Below, in pieces: positions 47,552-55,823 of a stretch of DNA of 62,789 bases; the stretch's first letter is position 1, and the number at the start of each line of letters is the position of its first letter. The DNA comes from DYGX01 sp035325905 (GTDB taxonomy: Bacteria; Chloroflexota; Anaerolineae; Aggregatilineales; Aggregatilineaceae), in NCBI GenBank assembly GCA_035325905.1, contig DAOKYY010000011.1:1-62789 (forward strand). The letters are read 5' to 3'. Below the pieces are notes generated by a model, which did not search any database, was not told the DNA's origin, and saw only the letters and a list, made by a program, of their open reading frames with translations. A program made the position numbers and the translations under genes.

Positions 47552-48526
47552 CTAGCTGTTGGAGAAGATATCGTGTTCTTCGGACAGATAGTTCTTCTCG
47601 CGGAGCCGCGTAACCAGCTCGTCGAGCGATTTCTCGCCGAAGTTGCGGATGGCGAGCATCGCGTCCGGGCCGCGCTCCAGCATCTCGAGCACTTCGCCGA
47701 CATTGGTGATGCCGGTGCGCTTGAGCGAGTTGAAGACGCGCACGCTGAGATCGAGCGTTTCGATCGGCGTTTCGTAAACTTCCGCCGGCAGCGCGTTCGG
47801 GTCTGGCTCGGCGACCTCTTCCTTCGGCGGCATGAGCGATTCCTCGCTGACGCCGGCGATGACGATCAGGTGCTTCATCAGGATTTCCGCCGCCTGGCTC
47901 AGGGCCTCTTCGGGCCGGATCGAGCCGTCGGTCCAGATCTCCAGCACCAGGCGGTCATAGTTGGTCCGCTGCCCGACGCGCGCGCGCTCGACATCGTAGT
48001 TCACGCGCTTGATCGGGCTGAAGATGGCGTCAATCGGCAGCTCGCCGATCGCCAGGCGGCCCCGGTCCTCGGCGGGCGAGAACCCGATGCCGGTCTGCAC
48101 GGTGAACTCGATTTCGATCTGAGCGTCGTCGGAGTCGGCGGTGAACAGATACAGGTCCGGGTTGATGATCTCGACTTCGGCGGGATAGATGATGTCCGCC
48201 GCCGTGACCGTCCCCTCGCCGCGCACTTCCAGGCGCAGCCGCGCTGAGTCCGTATCGATGAGCTTCAGGCGCAATTGCTTGACCTGCAAGATCAGCTGCG
48301 TCATGTCCTCGCGGACATGCGGGATCGCTGAGAACTCATGATGGACGTCTGAGACGCGGATCGACGTGACCGCCGCGCCCGGCAGCGAGGACAGCAGCAC
48401 TCGCCGCAGCGCGTGGCCGATCGTGATCCCGTATCCCTGCTCGAGCGGGCTGATAGTGAACTTGCCGTATTTCTGAGTTGTGGCATCCCCTTCGATCTTG
48501 GGGGGAACCATGATATTCGTAGCCAC
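47552..48526 (-). CDS. rpoA: RNA polymerase alpha subunit
   Basis: The 324-residue protein assembles RNA polymerase and contacts UP elements and activators. The N-terminal domain has YGKFTISPLEQGYGITIGHA and LRRVLLSSLPGAAVTSI; the C-terminal domain has LDLSVRVFNSLKRTGITNVG and NFGEKSLDELVTRL. The conserved linker between them is acidic and proline-rich. The frame begins with a GTG at 48526, but AGGAGG is only 1 bp ahead; the ATG at 48511 is an alternative start giving MVPPKIE. Confidence 0.96.
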   Translation of the reverse strand: MATNIMVPPKIEGDATTQKYGKFTISPLEQGYGITIGHALRRVLLSSLPGAAVTSIRVSDVHHEFSAIPHVREDMTQLILQVKQLRLKLIDTDSARLRLEVRGEGTVTAADIIYPAEVEIINPDLYLFTADSDDAQIEIEFTVQTGIGFSPAEDRGRLAIGELPIDAIFSPIKRVNYDVERARVGQRTNYDRLVLEIWTDGSIRPEEALSQAAEILMKHLIVIAGVSEESLMPPKEEVAEPDPNALPAEVYETPIETLDLSVRVFNSLKRTGITNVGEVLEMLERGPDAMLAIRNFGEKSLDELVTRLREKNYLSEEHDIFSNS

Positions 48527-48580
48527 GCCGCCTCCTCACGCGTTGAACGGTTACTGGTTGGCTCGCCCGTTGCCCCGCCG

Positions 48581-49222
48581 TTACCGAGAGTAGTACTCAA
48601 CGATAAGCTGCTCGTTCAGCGGCATATCGATGTCGCGGCGCTCCGGCAGGCGCATGACCGTGCCCTTGAGCGACGCCGGATCGACAGTCAGCCACTCAGG
48701 CGCCGGGGGACGGTCTTCCATGTAGGCGGGCAGCTCCTTGAAGTAGGCGCGCTTGCGGCTGCCTTCGCGGATGCCAATCACATCACCGGGGCGAACGATA
48801 TACGACGGAATCGAGGTGCGGCGCCCGTTGACGGTAATGTGCCCGTGCGTCACCATCTGGCGCGCGTGGGCGCGCGAGTCGGCCCACCCCAGCCGGTAGA
48901 CAATGTTATCCAGGCGGGTTTCGAGCAGCGACAGCAGGTTCGAGCCGGTCAGGCCCGGACGGCGCAGCGCCTCACGGAAGTAGCGGCGAAACTGGCGCTC
49001 AAGCACGCCATAAATGCGGCGCGCCTTCTGCTTCTCGCGCAACTGGAGCGCGTAGTCAGAGCCGCGACCGCGCTTGTACTGCGCGTCACGCCCATGCTGG
49101 CCGGGCGGGTAGGTGCGACGCTCGACGGAGCATTTCGGAGAGAGACACCGCGCGCCCTTGAGGAATAGCTTTTCCCCGTCGCGGCGGCACAGCTTACAGA
49201 CTGGACCGGTATAACGTGCCAT
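48581..49222 (-). CDS. rpsD: 30S ribosomal protein S4, zinc-binding (C+) form
   Basis: The 213-residue protein begins MARYTGPVCKLCRRDGEKLF, with four cysteines (C-x2-C, then C and C in RCLSPKCS) as in zinc-binding C+ paralogues. The S4 domain is seen in LETRLDNIVYRLGWA and HGHITVNGRRTSIPSYIVR. S4 nucleates 30S assembly and often autoregulates its operon. It follows rpsK by 87 bp. Confidence 0.96.
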   Translation of the reverse strand: MARYTGPVCKLCRRDGEKLFLKGARCLSPKCSVERRTYPPGQHGRDAQYKRGRGSDYALQLREKQKARRIYGVLERQFRRYFREALRRPGLTGSNLLSLLETRLDNIVYRLGWADSRAHARQMVTHGHITVNGRRTSIPSYIVRPGDVIGIREGSRKRAYFKELPAYMEDRPPAPEWLTVDPASLKGTVMRLPERRDIDMPLNEQLIVEYYSR

Positions 49223-49309
49223 TGGTTCTGGGCTTCCTCCACACTAGCTGTGACAAGTGTGTTTACACCACTCGTCTATGCAATTGGATAAAACAGGTCG
49301 AACGATAAA

Positions 49310-49708
49310 CTAAACGCGGCGCTTCTTCGGAGGGCGCACGCCGTTGTGCGGCACCGGCGTGACATCCGTGATCGAGCGCACCTTCAGGCCGCTGGCCTGG
49401 ATCGCGCGGATCGCGGCTTCACGGCCCGGCCCCGGACCCTTGACGAAGACATCCACCTCTTGCATCCCGTGCTCTTTGGCGTTCTCCGACGCCTGCTGGG
49501 CGACCATCCGCGCCGCGAACGGCGTGCTCTTGCGGCTGCCTTTGAAGCCAGCGGTGCCGGCGCTCGCCCACGCCACTACGTTGCCCTGCTGATCGCTCAG
49601 CGAGACAATCGTATTATTGAACGTGGCCTGGACGTGTGCCTGCCCATACGGGATGTTCTTCCGTGCTTTTTTGGGTCCACGCTGTGGACCCCGACGCGTA
49701 CGTCCCAT
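49310..49708 (-). CDS. rpsK: 30S ribosomal protein S11
   Basis: The 132-residue protein has the S11 core QATFNNTIVSLSDQQGNVVAW, FKGSRKSTPFAAR, KGPGPGREAAIRA and the basic end HNGVRPPKKRRV. It lies in the platform of the 30S subunit. It is 150 bp downstream of rpsM, an unusually long spacer. Confidence 0.97.
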   Translation of the reverse strand: MGRTRRGPQRGPKKARKNIPYGQAHVQATFNNTIVSLSDQQGNVVAWASAGTAGFKGSRKSTPFAARMVAQQASENAKEHGMQEVDVFVKGPGPGREAAIRAIQASGLKVRSITDVTPVPHNGVRPPKKRRV

Positions 49709-49858
49709 AGATCGTGACTCTCTCTCCTCGTGCCGAGCTTTGCGGCGGACGTAGTGTGTCCCAGGTTGCCGGGGCGCGGCCAGGCGTTCGGCGCGCCGTC
49801 GCGCAGTGCGACGACAGCGCCGGTTGGCCGGGTGCTCCCGACATGACCTCAGCGCAGA

Positions 49859-50245
49859 CTACTTCTTCTTGGCGCCACGACGGCGGCCACGTCCGGCCAC
49901 GGTCTTCTTCGGGCCGCGCCGCGTCCGGGCGTTGGTCTTGGTCCGCTGGCCGCGCGCCGGAAGGTTGCGGCGGTGGCGCAGACCACGGTAGCTGCCGATC
50001 TCGATCAGGCGCTTGATGTTGAGCTGAACCTCGCGGCGCAGCTCGCCTTCGACACGGAAATTGCCGACCTGCTCGCGCAGCGACTGAACTTCAGCCTCAG
50101 TCAGTTCGCGGACGCGGGTGTCCGGGCTGATGCCGGTCGCGTCCAGAATCTGCTTGCTGCGGGTCGGTCCAATCCCGTAGATGTAGGTGAGCGCGACTTC
50201 GACGCGCTTGCTGCGCGGGAGGTCAACCCCTTCGATACGTGCCAT
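49859..50245 (-). CDS. rpsM: 30S ribosomal protein S13
   Basis: The 128-residue protein starts MARIEGVDLPRSKRVEVALT and contains YIYGIGPTRSKQIL (helix-two-turn-helix), IGSYRGLRHRRNLPARGQRT and a very basic tail ending RRRGAKKK. S13 bridges the subunits and touches P-site tRNA. It is the first gene after the alpha-operon promoter; rpmJ and infA, usually directly upstream, are absent. Confidence 0.97.
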   Translation of the reverse strand: MARIEGVDLPRSKRVEVALTYIYGIGPTRSKQILDATGISPDTRVRELTEAEVQSLREQVGNFRVEGELRREVQLNIKRLIEIGSYRGLRHRRNLPARGQRTKTNARTRRGPKKTVAGRGRRRGAKKK

Positions 50246-50298
50246 ATACGGGTAGTCTCCTCGTACTGCGGCGTGTTCACTCGCCGGACGGAACAGCT

Positions 50299-50327
50299 AT
50301 TTTAGCGAAAACGAGCGGGCTTGACCA
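50299..50327 (-). promoter_or_regulatory. promoter of the alpha operon (rpsM onward)
   Basis: On the minus strand TGGTCA (50327-50322) and TAAAAT (50304-50299) are exactly 17 bp apart in the map-rpsM spacer, about 55 bp before the rpsM ATG. It could uncouple S13-S11-S4-alpha-L17 synthesis from the upstream secY-map part. Confidence 0.65.
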
Positions 50328-50382
50328 GGGTAAACTTCCCGGAACCCGGCGGTGATTGGCCGCTGGCTCCACTAGGTGGCCG

Positions 50383-51174
50383 CTAAAGCGCGGTCAAGAT
50401 CAGCGGTGGACCTTCAGGCGTGATCGCGACGGTGTGCTCAAAGTGCGCGCACAGCGACCCGTCGCGCGTCACGACCGTCCAGTGATCGTCCAGCAGCCGG
50501 GTTTCCGGGCGCCCGACGTTGACCATCGGCTCGATCGCGAACGTGATCCCCGGCGCCAGGCGGACGCTGTTCCAGCCGCGCACACGCGGGCGCCCCGCCG
50601 GCCACCAGTTCGGGACCTGCGGCTCCTCGTGCATGCTGCGCCCGACGCCGTGCCCGGTGTACTCGCGCACCACGCTGTAGCCTTCGCCCTCGACGAACGC
50701 TTGCACCGCGCGCGAGATGTCGCTGGTCAGGTTCCCGGCGCGCGCCTTGTCAATCCCGATCCACAGCGCCCGCTCGGTCACTTCCAGCAGCCGCTGCGCT
50801 TCGGGCGAGATTGCCCCGACCGGGACTGTGATCGCCGAGTCTCCAACGTAGCCCTTGTAGACCGCGCCGCAGTCCAGGCTGACGATGTCGCCTTCCTGCA
50901 AGATGCGATCCTCGCGCGGGATGCCGTGCACCAGCTCGTCGTTGATCGAGATGGTCGCGGTCGCCGGGAACGGGTGCGGGCTGCCGGGCGGGTAGCCCAG
51001 GAAGGCGGCGGTCGCGCCGTGCTGGTGAATGACCTCGGCGGCGATCTTGTCGAGCGCCGCGGTGCTGATCCCCGGCCGGACGGCCTGGCGCATGGCGTCG
51101 AGGGCCAGCGCCGTGATGCGCCCGGCCTCGCGCATGATGATCAGCTCTTCGGGTGACTTCGGAATCGGTGCCAT
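50383..51174 (-). CDS. map: methionine aminopeptidase type I
   Basis: The 263-residue enzyme removes the N-terminal methionine from nascent proteins. The metal ligands appear in DIVSLDCGAVYKGYVGDSA (two Asp), a His in GHGVGRSMHEEP and Glu residues in FAIEPMV and the C-terminal HFEHTVAI. The ATG at 51174 is preferred to an upstream start at 51231 because the conserved domain begins there. adk normally lies between secY and map but is not here; an 83-bp spacer with a strong hairpin takes its place. Confidence 0.95.
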   Translation of the reverse strand: MAPIPKSPEELIIMREAGRITALALDAMRQAVRPGISTAALDKIAAEVIHQHGATAAFLGYPPGSPHPFPATATISINDELVHGIPREDRILQEGDIVSLDCGAVYKGYVGDSAITVPVGAISPEAQRLLEVTERALWIGIDKARAGNLTSDISRAVQAFVEGEGYSVVREYTGHGVGRSMHEEPQVPNWWPAGRPRVRGWNSVRLAPGITFAIEPMVNVGRPETRLLDDHWTVVTRDGSLCAHFEHTVAITPEGPPLILTAL

Positions 51175-51216
51175 GCCTGTCCCACCCCTGTGGCCCTGCG
51201 GCGACGGGGTTAAGAG

Positions 51217-51242
51217 GGCGCCTGGGAGCATCCCCAGGCGCC
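51217..51242 (-). terminator. strong hairpin between secY and map
   Basis: GGCGCCTGGG (51217-51226) and CCCAGGCGCC (51233-51242) form a perfect 10-bp stem with a 6-nt loop. On the minus strand it is followed by CTCTTAACC only. It may be a weak terminator, an RNA-processing site or a stabilising element at the spc-alpha junction. Confidence 0.45.
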
Positions 51243-51257
51243 GCCGGTATCACAACG

Positions 51258-52580
51258 CTAGCGCATAAACCCGTCGTAGTTGCGCATGACGAGCTGCGCT
51301 TCGAGCTGGCGCATCGTGTCGATCACGACGCCCACGACGATGATCAGACCCGCGCTGCTGATGACCAGCGCCGGGTTGTTCTGGCCGCTGGCGCCCGCTG
51401 GACCCAGCACGACGCGCTGGATGACCTGCATCACGCCGGGCAGAATTGCCACCGCGCCGAGGAAGATCGCGCCGACCAGCGTGATCCGGTTCACGATGCG
51501 GTTGATGTATTCCTGCGTGCGGCGGCCCGGACGGATGCCGGGGATAAACCCGCCGTTCTTTTGCAGGTTCTCCGCCAGATTCTGGTTTTGAATCATCACG
51601 CCGGTATAGAAGTAGGTGAAGCCCACCACCAGCATGAAGTACAGGAACCAGTAGAGAAACCCCTGCTGGTTGCCGAAGATGTCCTGGATGCGGCGCACCG
51701 TGTCGCCCGAGCCGAAGAAGCCCGCCAGGATCGCCGGGAAGGTCACGATCGACTGCGCGAAGATCAGCGGGATCATGCCAGCCGTGTTGACCTTCAGCGG
51801 GATGTGCGTCGCGCCGCCGCCATACATCTTGCGGCCGCGCACGCGCTTGCCGTACTGCACCGGGATGCGGCGCACGCCTTCCTGGATGATCACGATCACG
51901 ACCACCGTCAGGACGGTCAGCAGGACAAACGCCACCAGGTTGAACACGAAGTTCGTCTGGAGCAGCTGCACCAGGTTCGCCGGCACGCGCGCCACGATCC
52001 CCGCGAAGATGATGATCGAGATACCGTTGCCGATACCCTGCTCGGTGATCAGCTCGCCGAGCCAGATCGCGAACATCGTTCCGGCGGTCATGGTGATGAT
52101 CACCGACAGCGTCGTCAGCAAGTTGCTGTCGCCGCCAAAGCCGAAGCCGGGGATCAGCGTCGTGCCGGTGATCTGGCTCTCGAAGATGTTGATCTGGCCG
52201 ATGGCTTGCAGCGCCGCCATCGGGATCGCCAGGTAGTAGGTGTACTGGTTGATCTTCTCGCGCCCGCCCGGCTCCTTGGCAATCGCTTCGAGCTTCGGGA
52301 TGATGGGCACCAGCAATTGCAGGATGATCGAGGCGGTGATGTACGGGTACACGCCGTTCGCGATCACGCTGAAATTGGAGACCGCTCCACCTGAGAGCAG
52401 GTTGAGCACGTTGAGAAAGCCGGCCTGGTCGCCGCTGAACAGCTGGTCGAGCGCGTCCCGGTCGACGCCGGGCACGGTCACGTGCGCGGCAAACTGGTAG
52501 ATCACCAGAATCATCGCGGTATACAGCATTTTTCGCCGGAGGTCCGGCAGACGAAATGCATTCCGCAGCGCGTCGATCAT
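51258..52580 (-). CDS. secY: preprotein translocase subunit SecY
   Basis: SecY is the channel of the Sec translocon. The 440-residue protein has ten predicted helices. It contains the N-terminal RKMLYTAMILVIYQFAAHVT, the plug region AVSNFSVIANGVYPYITASI, a cytosolic loop QEGVRRIPVQYGKRVRGRKM and the terminal MRNYDGFMR. The ATG at 52580 has AGAGGATAAG upstream. It follows rplO by 122 bp, a spacer with a GC-rich inverted repeat. Confidence 0.97.
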   Translation of the reverse strand: MIDALRNAFRLPDLRRKMLYTAMILVIYQFAAHVTVPGVDRDALDQLFSGDQAGFLNVLNLLSGGAVSNFSVIANGVYPYITASIILQLLVPIIPKLEAIAKEPGGREKINQYTYYLAIPMAALQAIGQINIFESQITGTTLIPGFGFGGDSNLLTTLSVIITMTAGTMFAIWLGELITEQGIGNGISIIIFAGIVARVPANLVQLLQTNFVFNLVAFVLLTVLTVVVIVIIQEGVRRIPVQYGKRVRGRKMYGGGATHIPLKVNTAGMIPLIFAQSIVTFPAILAGFFGSGDTVRRIQDIFGNQQGFLYWFLYFMLVVGFTYFYTGVMIQNQNLAENLQKNGGFIPGIRPGRRTQEYINRIVNRITLVGAIFLGAVAILPGVMQVIQRVVLGPAGASGQNNPALVISSAGLIIVVGVVIDTMRQLEAQLVMRNYDGFMR

Positions 52581-52702
52581 AATTTACTTATCCTCTTCGC
52601 TCAATTCGATCGCTTCGATCGCTCGCGACAGGCGTCCTATGCGTCCAGGGGCAGGGGGCGACGCGCGCCCTCCGCGCCCCCGGACGCGCCGGTGACGAGA
52701 CG

Positions 52703-53236
52703 CTATTCCGCCGACCGCTGCTCGCGCAGCGCTTCGAGCTGTTCCTTGCGCAGCTTCTTGACGGTCGCCCTGGCGCCGGTCAGCTCCAGCTCCAGCGTTG
52801 TCAGGCTGCCGCCCGCCTTCTCGATCTGCTCCTGCGCAGTCTTCGAGAAGCGGTGCGCGGTGACTTGGAGCGGGATCGCCAGCTCGCCACGGCCCAGCAC
52901 GACCACCGGGTCGGTGGGCTTGCGGATCAGGCCGCGCGCGGCCATCGCTTCGGGCGTAACCGCGTCATTCGCCTGGAAGACGCGTGCCAGATCGTCCAGA
53001 TTGACTTCCTGATACTCTATGCGGAAGATGTTGGTGAAGCCGCGCTTGAAGGGCAGGCGCCGCACGAGCGGAAGCTGGCCGCCTTCGAAGTACGGACCTT
53101 TCACACCGCCCTTGCGCGCGCCCTGGCCCTTCGTACCGCGCCCGGCCGACTTACCCTGACCGGCGCTGATACCGCGGCCCACGCGCTTGCGCTTTTTCGT
53201 CGCACCCTCGTCGGGACGCAGCTCATGCAGTTTCAT
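52703..53236 (-). CDS. rplO: 50S ribosomal protein L15
   Basis: The 177-residue protein has the L15 start MKLHELRPDEGATKKRKRVG and the Gly-rich RGISAGQGKSAGRGTKGQGA, then FEGGQLPLVRRLPFKRGF. Its C-terminal extension of about 30 residues beyond the usual length (ending LEALREQRSAE) is charged and probably helical. The ATG overlaps the rpmD stop by 4 bp (ATGA). Confidence 0.96.
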   Translation of the reverse strand: MKLHELRPDEGATKKRKRVGRGISAGQGKSAGRGTKGQGARKGGVKGPYFEGGQLPLVRRLPFKRGFTNIFRIEYQEVNLDDLARVFQANDAVTPEAMAARGLIRKPTDPVVVLGRGELAIPLQVTAHRFSKTAQEQIEKAGGSLTTLELELTGARATVKKLRKEQLEALREQRSAE

Positions 53237-53421
53237 TCGTCGATTTCCTTCACCTCAACCAGGTGGATGATCTTCTGGATCATGCCACGGACAGGCGGCG
53301 TGTCGTTGTGGACTGCGGTCGAGTGCAGGCGGCCCAGCCCGAGCGATTTGGCGGTGGCCTTCTGCGACTTCTCGTAGCCGATTGGGCTTCTGACCAGCGT
53401 TACTTGCAGCTTCTTAGGCAT
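53233..53421 (-). CDS. rpmD: 50S ribosomal protein L30
   Basis: The 62-residue protein has the L30 core KLQVTLVRSPIGYEKSQKAT and LGLGRLHSTAVHNDTPPVRG, followed by MIQKIIHLVEV. Its start overlaps the rpsE stop by 8 bp and its stop overlaps the rplO start by 4 bp, so rpsE-rpmD-rplO are tightly coupled. Confidence 0.96.
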   Translation of the reverse strand: MPKKLQVTLVRSPIGYEKSQKATAKSLGLGRLHSTAVHNDTPPVRGMIQKIIHLVEVKEIDE

Positions 53422-53962
53422 CGGCCTTGCCCCCGCGCTTCCAGAACGGCACGACCTCGGCCGGGTCTTTGCCGCGCATCCGCGCCAGATCGGCTGACTT
53501 GCGCAGCTTTTGCAGCGCCTCGATCGTCGCGTGCGCGACGTTGAGCGAGTTGGCGCTGCCCTGACTCTTGGTCAGGATATCGCGGATGCCCGCGGCTTCC
53601 AGCACGGCGCGGACGGCGCCGCCCGCGATTACGCCGGTGCCCGGCGAAGCGGGCTTGAGCAGCACGACGGCGCCGCCCCGCTGGGAGGTGATCTCGTGCG
53701 GAACGGTCGTGTCCATCAGCGCGACCGACACCATGTTGCGGCGGGCGCGGTCAGACGCCTTGCGGATCGAATCCGGCACGCCGCGCGCCTTGCCGATGCC
53801 GATGCCGACGCGCCCGTTGTTGTCGCCTACGACTACGACGGCGCGGAAGGCGAAGCGGCGGCCCCCCTTCACGACTTTGGCGACGCGAGTAATGTCAATT
53901 ACGCGCTCATCGAGTTCTTCGCGGTCGTCATCACGCCGCGGCCTCGGATCTCGTCTTCCCAT
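53414..53962 (-). CDS. rpsE: 30S ribosomal protein S5
   Basis: The 182-residue protein has a short charged start (MGRRDPRPRRDDDREELDER), then VIDITRVAKVVKGGRRFAFR, VGDNNGRVGIGIGKARGVPD and the S5 C-terminal PGTGVIAGGAVRAVLEAAGI. S5 helps decoding fidelity. The ATG at 53962 has GGAG 9 bp ahead; a longer frame to 54028 overlaps nothing useful. Confidence 0.96.
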   Translation of the reverse strand: MGRRDPRPRRDDDREELDERVIDITRVAKVVKGGRRFAFRAVVVVGDNNGRVGIGIGKARGVPDSIRKASDRARRNMVSVALMDTTVPHEITSQRGGAVVLLKPASPGTGVIAGGAVRAVLEAAGIRDILTKSQGSANSLNVAHATIEALQKLRKSADLARMRGKDPAEVVPFWKRGGKADA

Positions 53963-54042
53963 TGTATTCTCCAGTTGCCCTCTCACCGCCTGATCGAGAG
54001 GAGCCGGGCCGGGCCTGGCTCGCTCCACGAGCGGGTCTGCAC

Positions 54043-54405
54043 CTAGAATTCCAGTCCAGCTTCACGAGCGCCGTCGGCCAGCGCCTTGACGCGACCATGA
54101 TAGCGGTATCCGCCACGGTCGAAGACGACCGTCTTGATGCCGGCCTGCTGCGCCCGCTCGGCGACCAGCTGGCCCACCAGCTTGGCAGCCTCGGATTTGC
54201 CTTTGCCCTCGACCTTGTCCCGCAGTTCGCGATCGATGGTCGAGGCAGAGGCAAGCGTGTGGCCGACCGTGTCGTCAATCACCTGAGCGTAGATGTGGCC
54301 CAGGCTGCGGAAAACGTTCAGACGCGGGCGCTCAGCCGTGCCTGCGATACGTGCACGCACCCGCGCATGACGGCGCTTCCGTGCGATTCGGCTTTTTTCA
54401 CTCAT
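54043..54405 (-). CDS. rplR: 50S ribosomal protein L18
   Basis: The 120-residue protein starts with a basic MSEKSRIARKRRHARVRARI and contains RPRLNVFRSLGHIYAQVIDD and the end FDRGGYRYHGRVKALADGAR, all L18 marks. L18 carries 5S rRNA into the 50S subunit with L5. It lies between rplF and rpsE in standard spc order. Confidence 0.97.
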   Translation of the reverse strand: MSEKSRIARKRRHARVRARIAGTAERPRLNVFRSLGHIYAQVIDDTVGHTLASASTIDRELRDKVEGKGKSEAAKLVGQLVAERAQQAGIKTVVFDRGGYRYHGRVKALADGAREAGLEF

Positions 54406-54430
54406 CGATTCACTCTCTCGACACTACAGG

Positions 54431-54973
54431 CTAAGCCTTACCGGTCTTGCCGGCCTTGCGGCGGATAAACTCACCCTGGTAACGAACGCCCTTACCCTTG
54501 TAAGGCTCCGGGGGCCGCATCTTGCGGATGTTCGCGGCCAGCTCACCGACGACCTGCTTGTCGATACCGCGAATACGGACGATGTGACCGCGGTCTTCGA
54601 CCACGAACTCACAGCTCGCCGGCGGCTCGACGCGGATTGGATGCGAGTAGCCGAGGTGCATGACCAGGGTCTTGCCATCCATGTCGGCGCGATAGCCCAC
54701 CCCCTCGACTTCGAGCACGCGCTCGAACCCGCTGCTGACGCCTGTGACCATGTTGGCGATCAGGGCGCGCGTCATGCCGTGCAGCGCGCGGTGCTGGCGC
54801 TGGTCGGTCGGGCGCGTCACGGTGATCACCCCGTCTTCCTGGGCGATGCTCATGCCAGCCGGGAACCTGTGATACAGCTCGCCCTTCGGCCCCTTGACGG
54901 TCACTTCCGTGCCGTCGATATTCACTTGTACTTTGTCCGGGATCGGAATCGGTTGCTTACCAATTCGAGACAC
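54431..54973 (-). CDS. rplF: 50S ribosomal protein L6, GTG start
   Basis: The 180-residue protein begins (GTG) MSRIGKQPIPIPDKVQVNID and has VKGPKGEL, ALIANMVTGVSSGFERVLEV and the C-terminal KMRPPEPYKGKGVRYQGEFI signature of L6. L6 lies near the factor-binding site. A spacer of 184 bp with a stable hairpin separates it from rpsH. Confidence 0.97.
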   Translation of the reverse strand: MSRIGKQPIPIPDKVQVNIDGTEVTVKGPKGELYHRFPAGMSIAQEDGVITVTRPTDQRQHRALHGMTRALIANMVTGVSSGFERVLEVEGVGYRADMDGKTLVMHLGYSHPIRVEPPASCEFVVEDRGHIVRIRGIDKQVVGELAANIRKMRPPEPYKGKGVRYQGEFIRRKAGKTGKA

Positions 54974-55053
54974 GGTCCCTATCCTCCATTGGCTGCCTAA
55001 ACTTCACTGCCGGCGCCGGGCGATCGGTGGGGCCTGGGCGGGGCGTAGAGCCT

Positions 55054-55098
55054 CTGGGCGAAGCCGGAAGGCCAGCCAGCCTCCGCATTCTCGCCCAG
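55054..55098 (-). other. structured spacer between rpsH and rplF
   Basis: The 184-bp spacer (54974-55157) is long for the middle of a ribosomal operon. CTGGGCGA (55054-55061) and TCGCCCAG (55091-55098) can form an 8-bp stem. No open reading frame with a ribosome-binding site fits. It might be a binding site for an autoregulating ribosomal protein or an RNA-processing site. Confidence 0.4.
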
Positions 55099-55157
55099 CC
55101 TCTCTACTACCGCCCGCGCGGCCCCCAAGGCGTCTGTCGGCGCTCTGCCGCCTGGGA

Positions 55158-55559
55158 CTACCAGACGTAGCAGAGAACCTCGCCACCCATCCCCTGACGG
55201 CGCGCTTGTTGACCCGTCATAATCCCCTGCGGCGTGGACAGAATGGCGATCCCCATCCCGCTCAGCACCCACGGAATCTCGCTCTTGCCGACGTAGATTC
55301 GCCGGCCAGGCTTGCTGACGCGCTGCAAGTTGCTGATCACCGGGCGGCGCTCGCGGCGCTTGCCCCAATACTTCAGCTGCACGTTGAGCATCGGCGGGAA
55401 CTCTTCGTTGACCGAGTACCCCTCGATGTACCCTTCTTCCTTCAGAATCTTGGCGATCTCGACCTTATTCTTCGAGAGCGGGATGGCGACGCTGGGATGT
55501 CCGGCCATCAGCCCGTTCCGAATTCGGGTCAGCATATCGGCGATGGGATCACTTTGCAT
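55158..55559 (-). CDS. rpsH: 30S ribosomal protein S8
   Basis: The 133-residue protein starts MQSDPIADMLTRIRNGLMAG and ends LSTPQGIMTGQQARRQGMGG with VLCYVW, canonical for S8. S8 binds helix 21 of 16S rRNA and in several bacteria also represses the spc operon. It follows rpsN by 18 bp. Confidence 0.97.
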   Translation of the reverse strand: MQSDPIADMLTRIRNGLMAGHPSVAIPLSKNKVEIAKILKEEGYIEGYSVNEEFPPMLNVQLKYWGKRRERRPVISNLQRVSKPGRRIYVGKSEIPWVLSGMGIAILSTPQGIMTGQQARRQGMGGEVLCYVW

Positions 55560-55577
55560 CTTGAGACTCCCCGACCA

Positions 55578-55784
55578 TTACCAGCTCGACTTCACCACGC
55601 CCGGAATCTTGCCCTGGAGAGCAAGCTCGCGGAAGTGGATCCGGCAGAGACCAAAGCGACGAATATAGCCGCGTGGACGGCCACAGACCTTGCCCGAGTG
55701 CGGGTCCACGTACTGGCAGCGATTGCGCACGCGCACTTTGTACTTGCGGTTCTTCTCGCGGGCGACCATTGACTTCTTAGCCAT
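55578..55784 (-). CDS. rpsN: 30S ribosomal protein S14 (type Z-like) with an altered zinc motif
   Basis: The 68-residue protein ends like short zinc-type S14: GRPRGYIRRFGLCRIHFREL then ALQGKIPGVVKSSW. The normal type Z pattern is C-x2-C-x12-C-x2-C. Here the first pair is stretched by an inserted loop, CQYVDPHSGKVC (C-x10-C), and the last Cys is His (CRIH). It is therefore 7-8 residues longer than the usual 61. Three Cys and one His could still bind zinc. It lies in the standard place between rplE and rpsH. Confidence 0.93.
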   Translation of the reverse strand: MAKKSMVAREKNRKYKVRVRNRCQYVDPHSGKVCGRPRGYIRRFGLCRIHFRELALQGKIPGVVKSSW

Positions 55785-55823
55785 TGGGCCAAACCTTCCT
55801 GACTGTTCCTGTGCGTTCGATCA

